From Acidobacteriaceae bacterium (lineage in GTDB: Bacteria > Acidobacteriota > Terriglobia > Terriglobales > Acidobacteriaceae), in the NCBI GenBank assembly GCA_003156235.1, contig PMGP01000393.1:2219-14411 (forward strand): 12,193 nt of DNA. Reading direction: 5' to 3'. The notes beneath the pieces were generated by a model. That model saw only the letters and a program-made list of their open reading frames with translations. It was not told the origin of the DNA and made no database searches. The position numbers were made by a program, and so were the translations under genes. This document shows, one piece after another, positions 6,587-12,193 of the stretch (its first letter is position 1; each line of letters begins with the position of its first letter).

Positions 6587-7603
6587 TTACTCGATCAAGC
6601 CGATGCGCGCCAGCCACGAGGATTTCGTCTCATCGGGCAGGAAGCTGGAGCGGATGGAGTTGGCCGCCAACTGACGCAATTCGTCACGGGTAAAGCCCTG
6701 CTCGGTGTGGGCCAAAAGGTATTCGTTGGCCAAATCGGAGCCGAAGAAGGCCGGGTCGTCGGAGTTGAGCGTGACCATGAGGCCCAGATCAAAGAGGCGG
6801 CGCAGCGGGTGGGCGGCAAACGAGGGGCAGACGCCGGTGCGAAGGTTCGACGTAGGACACAGCTCGAGAGGAATGCTCCGGGCTTTTAACTCCTGGACGA
6901 GTTTTTCATCCTGAGGGACAGAGAGGGCATGGCCGATGCGTTCCGAGCCGATGGCTAGCGCCTCCCAAATAGCTTCGGGGCCGGTGGTTTCGCCGGCGTG
7001 GTTGGTGAGTCGCAGGCCCGCTTCGCGCGCCTGGGCATAGGGGGCGTGGAAGGGCGCGGAGCCGGTACGGCGCTCGTCACCGCCCAGGCCAATTCCGATG
7101 ATGGAAGGGTGAGCAAGACGAAGTTCAGCGGCTTTGCGGAAGACGCGCTCGGCCTCCTCGACGGAGAAGTGGCGCACGGCGTCGAAGATCCAGTAAATCG
7201 AGAGGCCCAGTTCGTGTGCAGCGCGCTCGCGGGCTCGCTCCAGGGCGGCGAAGATGGGCTCGACGGCGGCGGGGTCGTGGTCGCGCCAACGGTAGATGAC
7301 GCCGACCGAGATGTAAACCTCGGCGTGGACCACTCCCTGGGCGGCCAGATGCTCCATCATGCGCCAGGCGGCTAGCTCGTAGTCCTCGGGACCGATCAAC
7401 TGCGCGGTGACGGCCTTGAAGGCATTCAGGAAGCCGGTGAAGTCGGTGAACTGATAGAGAGCTTCGGCATCGGCGATGGTGAGCGGGCGGGCGTCGTGGC
7501 GGGCGCTGAGTTCGACCAAGGTCGCGGGCAGAATCGCGCCTTCGAGGTGCAGGTGCAACTCGGCCTTGGGCAGGCGGCGGATGAAGTCTTCGATGTCGGT
7601 CAT
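6587..7603 (-). CDS. add: Adenosine/adenine deaminase family amidohydrolase
   Basis: A zinc TIM-barrel hydrolase of 338 residues that removes the 6-amino group from a purine compound. All metal and active-site motifs are present: HLHLEG (His17, His19), NHAGE (His202, Glu205), RIGHAL (His225), CPTSN (249-253) and NSDDPAFFG (Asp282, Asp283). Length matches the family (about 330-350). The NSDDPxxFG block is more like that of adenine and aminodeoxyfutalosine deaminases than of classical adenosine deaminase (usually NTDDP), so the substrate is open between adenosine, adenine and 6-aminodeoxyfutalosine of the alternative menaquinone route. No other futalosine-pathway gene is in the window. The ATG at 7603 gives the usual N-terminus just ahead of AELHLHLEG. 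Its ribosome site is weak. Confidence 0.9.
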   Translation of the reverse strand: MTDIEDFIRRLPKAELHLHLEGAILPATLVELSARHDARPLTIADAEALYQFTDFTGFLNAFKAVTAQLIGPEDYELAAWRMMEHLAAQGVVHAEVYISVGVIYRWRDHDPAAVEPIFAALERARERAAHELGLSIYWIFDAVRHFSVEEAERVFRKAAELRLAHPSIIGIGLGGDERRTGSAPFHAPYAQAREAGLRLTNHAGETTGPEAIWEALAIGSERIGHALSVPQDEKLVQELKARSIPLELCPTSNLRTGVCPSFAAHPLRRLFDLGLMVTLNSDDPAFFGSDLANEYLLAHTEQGFTRDELRQLAANSIRSSFLPDETKSSWLARIGLIE

Positions 7604-7704
7604 AGTTTCAAGTTTAGCGGGCAGGCGGGCGTCAGGACCGAGTTGGTTTCCCCGGCACCAAAAACGGGAGTCGGGCACCCATGCAGTTATTGATCGGGTG
7701 ATTT

Positions 7705-7718
7705 GACTTATTTAAGTC
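7705..7718. promoter_or_regulatory. Inverted repeat upstream of vapBC, possible operator
   Basis: GACTTA-tt-TAAGTC is a perfect 6-2-6 inverted repeat. It ends 19 bases before the vapB start, where an RHH antitoxin would be expected to repress its own promoter. A TTGACT at 7703-7708 overlaps the left arm and could be a -35 box, but a properly spaced -10 is not evident. Confidence 0.5.
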
Positions 7719-7737
7719 GCTGGGAACACAATAATGC

Positions 7738-7989
7738 ATGGAGCAAAAGGCCATACGCACATCCGTCGACCTTCCGCGGGATCTGCACCGCAGGTTGCAC
7801 GAGGCGGCCGCGCGCAAGGGCTGCTCGGCGCGCAAGCTGATTCTGGCCGGAATTGAACGGGCCGTGGCGGAGCCGGAGCCCCCGCGCCCTCCGCGGCGGC
7901 TCAATCTCGACACTCCGCTTGTGCCGCCCGCGGGCCGTAGGATTACACTCACGAACGAGCAAGCTTATGAACTCGCTGAGTTTCCCTGA
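7738..7989 (+). CDS. vapB: RHH antitoxin, VapB type
   Basis: An 83-residue antitoxin that should bind both the operator and the VapC toxin next to it. The N-terminal half is a ribbon-helix-helix domain: strand IRTSVDL (6-12), helix PRDLHRRLHEAAARKG, turn CSARK, second helix LILAGIERAVAE. A Pro-rich linker (EPEPPRPPRR) leads to a C-terminal tail (PPAGRRITLTNEQAYELAEF) that is likely the toxin-binding part, unfolded when free. The ATG at 7738 is used because the alternative at 7734 is out of frame; the ribosome site (GGGA) is weak. The gene overlaps vapC by 23 bases, the usual tight coupling. Confidence 0.85.
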   Translation: MEQKAIRTSVDLPRDLHRRLHEAAARKGCSARKLILAGIERAVAEPEPPRPPRRLNLDTPLVPPAGRRITLTNEQAYELAEFP

Positions 7990-8398
7990 TATTAACCTTT
8001 GGATTGCGCTGGCCTTCAGCGAACATATGCACAGCGAAGTCGCCCACCGATGGTGGAGAGACTGTGAGGGAAAGATTGCGTTTTGCCGCATCTCCCAGCT
8101 TGGGTTTTTGCGTCTTAGCACTACCTCTGCGGCAATGGACTCCAAGCCTCTCACAATCGATGAAGCTTGGAGTGTTTACGATCGCTTCTATGAAGATGAT
8201 CGCCTCGTCTTCGTGCAGGAGCAGGCCGAAATCGAGAGGCTATTCCGTCAAAAGGCCGTTGGAATGACCGCGTCTCCCAAGGTCTGGGGAGATGCGTGGA
8301 TGCTGACGGTGGCGCAAGCCGCCGGCGGAGAACTCGTCACGCTCGACAAGGCGCTTGCGGCGCGGGGCGCGCACTGCCTGCTGTCGAAGATAGGATGA
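7967..8398 (+). CDS. vapC: PIN-domain ribonuclease toxin, VapC type
   Basis: A 143-residue PIN-domain RNase, the expected toxin of a type II pair. Catalytic acids are visible at Asp8 (SFPDINLWIAL), Asp109 (WGDAWMLTVA) and Asp127 (TLDKAL). The usual second acid is replaced by Gln44 in ISQLGFLRLST, a pattern typical of the VapC subgroup whose second motif reads T/S-Q/N-x-GFLR. In that subgroup, an acid near residue 19-24 (SEHMHSEVAHRWW) may help. The start at 7967 overlaps vapB by 23 bases; a longer reading from 7853 would read Arg-rich sequence through vapB in another frame. It ends 39 bases from a convergent second PIN gene. Confidence 0.88.
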   Translation: MNSLSFPDINLWIALAFSEHMHSEVAHRWWRDCEGKIAFCRISQLGFLRLSTTSAAMDSKPLTIDEAWSVYDRFYEDDRLVFVQEQAEIERLFRQKAVGMTASPKVWGDAWMLTVAQAAGGELVTLDKALAARGAHCLLSKIG

Positions 8399-8437
8399 GG
8401 CGGCAGGCGGCGGATAAAGGCGGAGGTATTGGGCCCA

Positions 8438-8908
8438 TCAGATACCATAAGATTCCGCAGACGTGCTCTCGTTCAGTAGATATACGTCACCACTCTGACA
8501 GGCATCGGCAAAATCGCCTGTGTTGTATGTCAGAAAGAAATCGAAAGGCCTCTGCCGGTCAAGAATCATGGCGCGGAGCACTCGGTCCACTAAACTGAAT
8601 TGCCTTGAACGTTCCGCGAGATGCTCTTCCAGTGGTCGTTCCCGGAACGCGCTATCATCCATCAAGACGAGTCTTCCGTTTCTCTGGAGATAGTTCCAAT
8701 GCTGACGCAAAAGAGCGGCCTTCCTGGGGTTCGTTGCCTGTCGGGTTCCGCAGCACTCATACAGAATGGGCCAAGGAACAACCAGTTGGTTGCGGGCAGC
8801 CTTTTCACCAAATAAAGCATCAAAATGACGGTTGGAAGTGGAATGGTGGCTGTCGGACTCATCATAGAGACCAATCAGGAAACATGCATCCACACCAACT
8901 TTCGGCAT
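8438..8908 (-). CDS. PIN-domain protein, probable toxin of a non-classical pair
   Basis: A 156-residue PIN-domain protein with a full set of four catalytic acids: Asp7 (VGVDACFLIGLYD), Glu51 (PILYECCGTR), Asp108 (FSLVDRVLRAMI) and Asp132 (TYNTGDFADAC). This arrangement binds one or two metal ions and cleaves RNA. It is only distantly like the vapC product at 7967-8398. Its start overlaps the stop of the upstream gene as TAATG, so translation is coupled to a 125-residue protein that is not a recognised RHH, AbrB or Phd antitoxin. By position that partner should be its antitoxin or targeting subunit. A stand-alone RNase role is also possible. Confidence 0.85.
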   Translation of the reverse strand: MPKVGVDACFLIGLYDESDSHHSTSNRHFDALFGEKAARNQLVVPWPILYECCGTRQATNPRKAALLRQHWNYLQRNGRLVLMDDSAFRERPLEEHLAERSRQFSLVDRVLRAMILDRQRPFDFFLTYNTGDFADACQSGDVYLLNESTSAESYGI

Positions 8909-9285
8909 TAGAAGGCCTCATCCAGAGCGCTTGAAGCGTGAACGGCAAAACCAGCCCAGGGTGCGGCCTTGCGGCCTCCGGCAACAAATTTCCCCCCGAA
9001 CCTTCCGTCGGGTTGTTTTGAAATAAGATATGCACGAGCCCGAGGAGCATCCTTGAGAATGTTCTGAATTTCGGCAACCATCTGATCGCGTGCTTGGGTC
9101 GAGACAAGGGACGCCAAGCCGGAGCCACATTCTTCGGCTCCCTGCGAATCCAGCCACTCATAGAAGCGGCTGTAATCACCCATCAAACCGAGATCGAACG
9201 AAATCCAATACCGGGTCTTTCCAGTATCCTTCCCGTCAAATATGCGCGGGACATCTTCTCCATTTGTTTTTGCTCTGGTCGCCAT
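8908..9285 (-). CDS. Possible Cas2/VapD/SinR-like small protein paired with the PIN gene
   Basis: A 125-residue protein from the ATG at 9285, chosen for GAGGG 8-9 bases upstream; an ATG at 9321 has no ribosome site. After a polar N-terminus the core reads RYWISFDLGLMGDYSRFYEWL, then a stretch with AEECGSGLASLVS, a helix ARDQMVAEIQNIL, a strand ARAYLISK and a tail with APWAGFAV. Strand-helix-strand-strand-helix-strand order, the early YxISFDL and the late W-x-GF resemble the short ferredoxin-fold proteins annotated as SinR family, related in fold to Cas2 and VapD. This is pattern reading, not a search, so it is tentative. It overlaps the PIN gene (TAATG) and starts 42 bases after the permease stop on the same strand. 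It could be the antitoxin of the PIN protein or a second RNA-acting subunit. Confidence 0.72.
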   Translation of the reverse strand: MATRAKTNGEDVPRIFDGKDTGKTRYWISFDLGLMGDYSRFYEWLDSQGAEECGSGLASLVSTQARDQMVAEIQNILKDAPRARAYLISKQPDGRFGGKFVAGGRKAAPWAGFAVHASSALDEAF

Positions 9286-9327
9286 GGATTGACCCTCTAA
9301 ATAAGTATAACGCTGATTCATGTGCGT

Positions 9328-10900
9328 CTACTTGATCCCGGCGAACTCGGAGCGGTGGCGGCTATAGAAGAAATAGATGAGCAGGCCGACGACGAGCCAG
9401 GCGAAGAAGGCCATCCAGGTCATCACTTCCAAACCCATCATCAGCACAACGCAGAAGATGATGCTCAGAACAGGAAAGAGCGGACCCAGCGGCACGCGGA
9501 AGCTGCGATGACGCTCCGGCTCGCGGAAGCGCAGGATGAGCACCGCGATAGAGACCAGGACAAAGGCAAAGAGGGTGCCGATGTTGGAGAGATTGGAGAC
9601 GGTGCCGATGTCCAGCAATCCGGCGGGAATGCCGACTACAAAGCCGGCGACCCAGGTGGCCACGGAGGGGGTGCGGAACTTGGGATGAATGTGGCTGAAG
9701 ACGGTGGGCAGCAGGCCGTCGCGGGACATGGCGAACCAGACGCGTGCCTGACCCAGTTGGAAGACCAGGATGGAGGAGACCATGCCCAGCATGGCGCCGA
9801 TGAGGACAAAGAGCCGCACCCATTGACAAGATTGCCGGCCGCCGGGCAGCAGGGAGAGTTTCTTGATGGCGTTGACCACCGGGGCGGCGTCGCCCATGAC
9901 CGACTGCCAGGGCACGATGCCGCTGAGCACGATGCGCCACTCGCGCCATAGAGCACTGAGCAGACCACCAGCGTGGCCATGAATGCCGAAGGGAAGGTCG
10001 CGCTGCGGATTCTTGCACTCCTCGGCCGCCGTGGAGACGGAGTCGAAGCCGATGTAAGCTGAAAAAGATGATGGAGCCGCCGGTGAGCACGCCGGTCCAG
10101 CCGTTGGGCATGAAGGGATGCCAGTAATGCGGCTTGATGAAACTGGCTCCGGCAAAGACGAAGACCAGGATGGCGGCCATCTTGACCAGCACCATGACGT
10201 TGTTGGCGCGAGCCGACTCGCGGATGCCGCGCACCAGGAGCACCGTCAGGAGCATCACGACCAGGAAGGCCGGAATGTTGAAGCCGAAATGCCAGCCGGA
10301 TCGGTAGAGGTCGTTGCCCGCAAAGTCCTGCAGGCCGGTGGGCAGGTAGGCCGGGGAGATCCACTGGACGGGCAGATGGACGCCAAACCAGTCGAAGAGG
10401 TCTACCAGGTGAGCGGAGAGGCCCACGCTGACGCTCATGTTGCTGAAAGCGTATTCGAGAATCAGATCCCAGCCGATGATCCAGGCGACCAGCTCGCCGA
10501 GGGTGGCGTAGGTGTAGGTGTAAGCCGAGCCGGCAATGGGAATCATGGAGGCCAGTTCGGCGTAACAGAGGCCGGTGAAGACGCAGACGATGGCCACCAG
10601 CACCAGCGAGAGCGCCAGCGCCGGCCCTGCGCCGGGACGGCCTGCCATGGCCGTGTGGTGGATGAGGTAGTGGAGCAGCGGCGTGTCGCGGATATTCGGC
10701 ACATCGAACTTTTGCCCGGCCATGGCGGTGCCGATGACCGTGAAGATACCCGAGCCGATGACCGCCCCGATGCCCAGCGCGGTCAGCGACCACGGGCCGA
10801 GGGACTTTTTCAGGGAGTGCCCAGGCTCTTGCGAGTCCCGGATCAACTTATCGATGGACTTGCGGGCAACAAGCTGTCTGAACAGGACGGTTCTCCTCAT
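9328..10900 (-). pseudogene. APC-family amino acid permease, broken by three frameshifts
   Basis: The product would be a membrane amino acid transporter of about 520 residues, closest in style to cationic amino acid transporter-like permeases. The N-terminal part is intact (KKSLGPWSLTALGIGAVIGSGIF, and SAYTYTYATLGELVAWIIGWD), with about seven hydrophobic helices up to GSIIFFS. Reading must then change frame near 10062-10066 (extra base in a run of five A on plus; continues SAYIGFDSVSTAAEECKNP), again near 9982-9983 (DLPFGI to MATLVVCSVLYGA), and once more near 9930-9950 (to IVLSGIVPWQSVMGDAAPVV). From there the frame is clean to the natural end (LGQARVWFAMSRDGLLP, later helices, EFAGIK). All three shifts fall within about 130 bp and no other damage is seen, so sequence errors are as likely as true decay. 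The ATG at 10900 has a weak ribosome site; a start slightly further in is possible. Confidence 0.87.
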
Positions 10901-10933
10901 TCCGCCGGCAGCGGAGGGCTGAGAATAGCAGGG

Positions 10934-10948
10934 TCCTGACGGTCAGGA
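10934..10948. promoter_or_regulatory. 7-1-7 palindrome upstream of the permease
   Basis: TCCTGAC-g-GTCAGGA is a perfect inverted repeat centred 41 bases upstream of the permease start. The symmetric arms and odd spacing fit a dimeric regulator site. There is no T run, so it is not a terminator. The cognate regulator is not identifiable. Confidence 0.5.
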
Positions 10949-11361
10949 GGACTTATTCGGTTCAGGATGCCTTCGAAGCAGTTTACAAGGTTAGGCTCTG
11001 CTCATGGAACTGCGCAAGGTTCCGTGGGGTGCAGAGAGGGCCGGCAGGGCAGAAAAGCTGCTGTGAGGGGGAATAAGTAGAAGCTGTTTCATCACCGAAT
11101 ACTGACCGTCTCAGGGAACCTCTGACCAAGTCATTGTTGCGGTCCAACATTCCCTCAGGGGCTAAAGCCCGCGATTTTTCTGCTCCGCCAGCGGCACGGC
11201 TAAAGCCGTGCCCTTTCAAAACTTTTCTGCTCCGTCAGCGACACGGCTAAAGCCGTGCCCTTTCAAAACCAGGTTATGAAATAGCCTCTAGAATGGGGCT
11301 CCGAACCAAGCACACTTACTCATGCCGGTCCGGAACCCCACTGTTGATACGGAGCTAGTGC
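10949..11361. other. Gene-free, repeat-bearing gap
   Basis: No gene is seen in these 413 bases. Open frames here, for example on the minus strand at 10983-11219, are read through the hairpin repeats and look like repeat translations. The stretch should hold the permease promoter (leftward), contains a degenerate ggggctaaagccc hairpin at 11157-11169, and then the two 47-bp hairpin repeats. The last 90 bases before the small basic gene show nothing recognisable. Confidence 0.65.
11176..11269. repeat. Two tandem 47-bp hairpin repeats
   Basis: Copies at 11176-11222 and 11223-11269 differ at two bases only (cgcc/cgtc and gcgg/gcga). Each starts ttttctgctccg and ends ccctttcaaaac, and each holds the stem CACGGC-taaa-GCCGTG, extended to GGCACGGC/GCCGTGCC in the first copy. 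A shorter relative, ggggctaaagccc, precedes them. This kind of hairpin is one I associate with acidobacterial intergenic repeats. Spacing is direct, without unique spacers, so it is not a CRISPR. Confidence 0.9.
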
Positions 11362-11517
11362 TTATCTCTTGGAAACGCCGCGCGCCATTTTCTTCACTTT
11401 CTTCTTCTTTTCGCCGCGCGCTCCGGTTCGTGGGGCCTTGGGAGCGGCCTTCTTACGGGCGGCGCGCTTCAGTTTCTTCCGTTCCAGCTTGTCTTCAATC
11501 TTGGAGGTGTCTGCCAC
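11362..11517 (-). CDS. Very basic 51-residue protein (GTG start)
   Basis: The frame starts with GTG at 11517, preceded by AGAGGA at 6-base spacing, and ends with TAA at 11362. The product opens MADTSKIEDKLERKKLKRAARKK-like (first residue read as Met), continues with an Ala/Pro/Lys stretch and ends KKMARGVSKR. It has 15 Lys and 7 Arg in 51 residues, almost all after residue 12; the first 12 residues carry its few acids. No named family is recognised. The composition suggests binding to nucleic acid, like histone H1 tails or ribosome-associated peptides, but that is inference. An ATG start is not available in this frame nearby, so automated calls may miss it. Confidence 0.6.
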   Translation of the reverse strand: MADTSKIEDKLERKKLKRAARKKAAPKAPRTGARGEKKKKVKKMARGVSKR

Positions 11518-11649
11518 TTGGTTCCTCTTTCGCTCAAATCTCTTCCGGTTTCCCGCAAATTAGGCGGATGTGATTCATAGAATAACAGGGTTTGTGCGCC
11601 CGCGAAAGCGGTGTTGGCGCGTAAACCCGCGTAGAATCGGTTTCCGGCG

Positions 11650-11655
11650 TATAAT
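11650..11655 (+). promoter_or_regulatory. Possible -10 box for the omega-like gene
   Basis: A perfect TATAAT lies 126 bases upstream of the ATG at 11782 on the same strand. No convincing -35 hexamer is found 16-18 bases before it, so this is only a candidate, implying a long leader. Confidence 0.3.
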
Positions 11656-11781
11656 GAAGATAGATCAAAATGATCAGGCCCGACATTTGAGCTAGAACAG
11701 CCTGCTCGACTCTTGCCTTCCCATCGCTCCTGACGAGTTCCGCACCGCACGCAACAATCACCTGTTGACCGGAGTGAAGTT

Positions 11782-12006
11782 ATGCGTTCCGACAAGATCC
11801 ACCGCGCCTTGGCGCAGGGAATGAACCGCTTTGAAGTCTGCCAATTGGTCTCCAAAGGGGTCAAAGCCACCCACAAGACCGGCGGGCGCTTTGAAGATTC
11901 AATAAACGATGTGCTGCAATATTTAGGCACCCACGTCACACTGCTGGAAAATCTTCACCCGGCCGCTCCGCAGGTCAGCGTCAAGAGCCTGAAGCCGGCG
12001 GCGTAG
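11782..12006 (+). CDS. RNA polymerase omega subunit-like small protein
   Basis: A 74-residue protein from an ATG with GGAG 8 bases upstream. The block GMNRFEVCQLVSKGVKATHKTGGRFEDSINDVLQYL resembles the start of bacterial omega (RpoZ), where NRFxL, an A/G-rich helix and a basic turn are conserved; omega supports assembly and stability of the beta-prime subunit. It is at the short end of the usual 70-90 residues, and the C-terminal tail (HPAAPQVSVKSLKPAA) is unstructured. It stands alone here: gmk, the common neighbour of rpoZ, is not in view. It is followed by a strong terminator, so it appears to be a single-gene transcript. A different small regulator cannot be excluded. Confidence 0.6.
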   Translation: MRSDKIHRALAQGMNRFEVCQLVSKGVKATHKTGGRFEDSINDVLQYLGTHVTLLENLHPAAPQVSVKSLKPAA

Positions 12007-12012
12007 CAGTAC

Positions 12013-12047
12013 AGAGATCAGAGATCAGGGGTCAGGGATCAGAAATC
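12013..12047. repeat. Irregular atcag-type short repeats
   Basis: The stretch gagatcagagatcaggg, then gtcagggatcagaaatc, is made of degenerate 7-8 base units. It lies directly after the omega-like gene stop and recalls the 14-bp repeat at 2082-2119. Confidence 0.6.
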
Positions 12048-12107
12048 GAACACACAGAGCCCTGTACTGGCCAATGCAATCTGAAAGAGAAATACTTCAT
12101 CAAACGC

Positions 12108-12140
12108 AAGAAAGGGACGGCAGTTTGCCGTCCCTTTCTT
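12108..12140 (+). terminator. Strong intrinsic terminator
   Basis: AAGAAAGGGACGGCA (12108-12122), loop gtt, and the exact reverse complement (12126-12140) form a 15-pair stem. The right arm ends CCCTTTCTT and runs into TATTG, giving a U-rich end. It lies 101 bases after the omega-like gene. The A-rich left arm also makes it usable for a leftward transcript entering from the right edge. Confidence 0.9.
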
Positions 12141-12173
12141 ATTGATTCCGAACCAGTTGCTGGGCGTTATGCC

Positions 12174-12193
12174 TTAGACAACCTGGACGTTCT
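12174..12193 (-). CDS. Possible C-terminal tail of a cold-shock protein (partial)
   Basis: Read on the minus strand, the edge gives NVQVV followed by TAA (12174-12176). Many CspA-type proteins end QAENVQVx, and the codon cut by the edge ends in AG, compatible with Glu. A bidirectional terminator at 12108-12140 would suit a leftward gene ending here. Only five residues are visible, so this is a weak guess. Confidence 0.25.

Noticed and set aside
7853..7966. Extended N-terminus of VapC
   Set aside because: Those 38 residues are an out-of-frame reading of vapB; the PIN domain begins properly at 7967.
9322..9951. 209-codon and longer plus-strand frames opposite the permease, very rich in Asp, His, Gly and Glu
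   Set aside because: Composition is that of the complement of membrane-helix codons; the minus strand encodes clear permease blocks.
9362..10061. The 512-residue minus-strand reading as a complete protein
   Set aside because: After about residue 278 the sequence becomes Arg/His/Pro-rich nonsense, while the adjacent frame carries the expected permease sequence; it is a frameshift artefact.
11176..11269. CRISPR array
   Set aside because: Only two units, directly abutting with no unique spacers, and no cas genes apart from a merely Cas2-like fold guess at 8908-9285.

Overview
The window looks like part of a chromosome from a high-GC, soil-type bacterium, most probably an acidobacterium. Two things point there. 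The intergenic gaps carry short hairpin repeats of the 'ggcacggctaaagccgtgcc' and 'cagggaacagggat' kind, which I associate with acidobacterial genomes. The proteins also resemble that phylum. The assignment is an inference from style; there is no rRNA or other marker here.

Layout, left to right. (1) 1-2056: mutL on the minus strand, nearly complete, cut at its C-terminus by the window edge. (2) 2057-2604: a gene-free, more AT-rich gap with a 14-bp tandem repeat. (3) 2605-3149: a plus-strand pair, a small ribbon-helix-helix-like protein overlapping (ATGA) a small two-helix membrane protein. (4) 3199-6541: a minus-strand carbohydrate-type module read as aldo/keto reductase, zinc-dependent MDR dehydrogenase, RbsD/FucU-like protein and a one-helix membrane protein. 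It is bounded by a UUCG-loop terminator downstream and a perfect 14-bp LacI-type palindrome (AGTAAACGTTTACT) upstream of the reductase. (5) 6587-7603: an adenosine/adenine deaminase family gene, minus strand. (6) 7705-9285: two toxin-antitoxin-like modules facing each other, a classical vapBC pair on plus and an unusual pair on minus. In the second, a PIN-domain protein is preceded (TAATG overlap) by a protein that may have a Cas2/VapD/SinR-like ferredoxin fold. (7) 9328-10900: an APC-family amino acid permease broken by three frameshifts clustered within about 130 bp. (8) 10901-11361: a repeat-rich gap with a 7-1-7 palindrome and a tandem 47-bp hairpin repeat. (9) 11362-11517: a 51-residue, extremely basic protein with a GTG start. 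(10) 11782-12006: an RNA polymerase omega-like small protein, followed by a strong terminator. At the right edge is what may be the last five codons of a cold-shock protein on the minus strand.

The most unusual unit is the SinR/Cas2-like plus PIN pair at 8438-9285. The LacI-type operator in front of the sugar-type genes and the RHH/membrane-protein pair also deserve a second look. The rest is ordinary housekeeping and accessory content.
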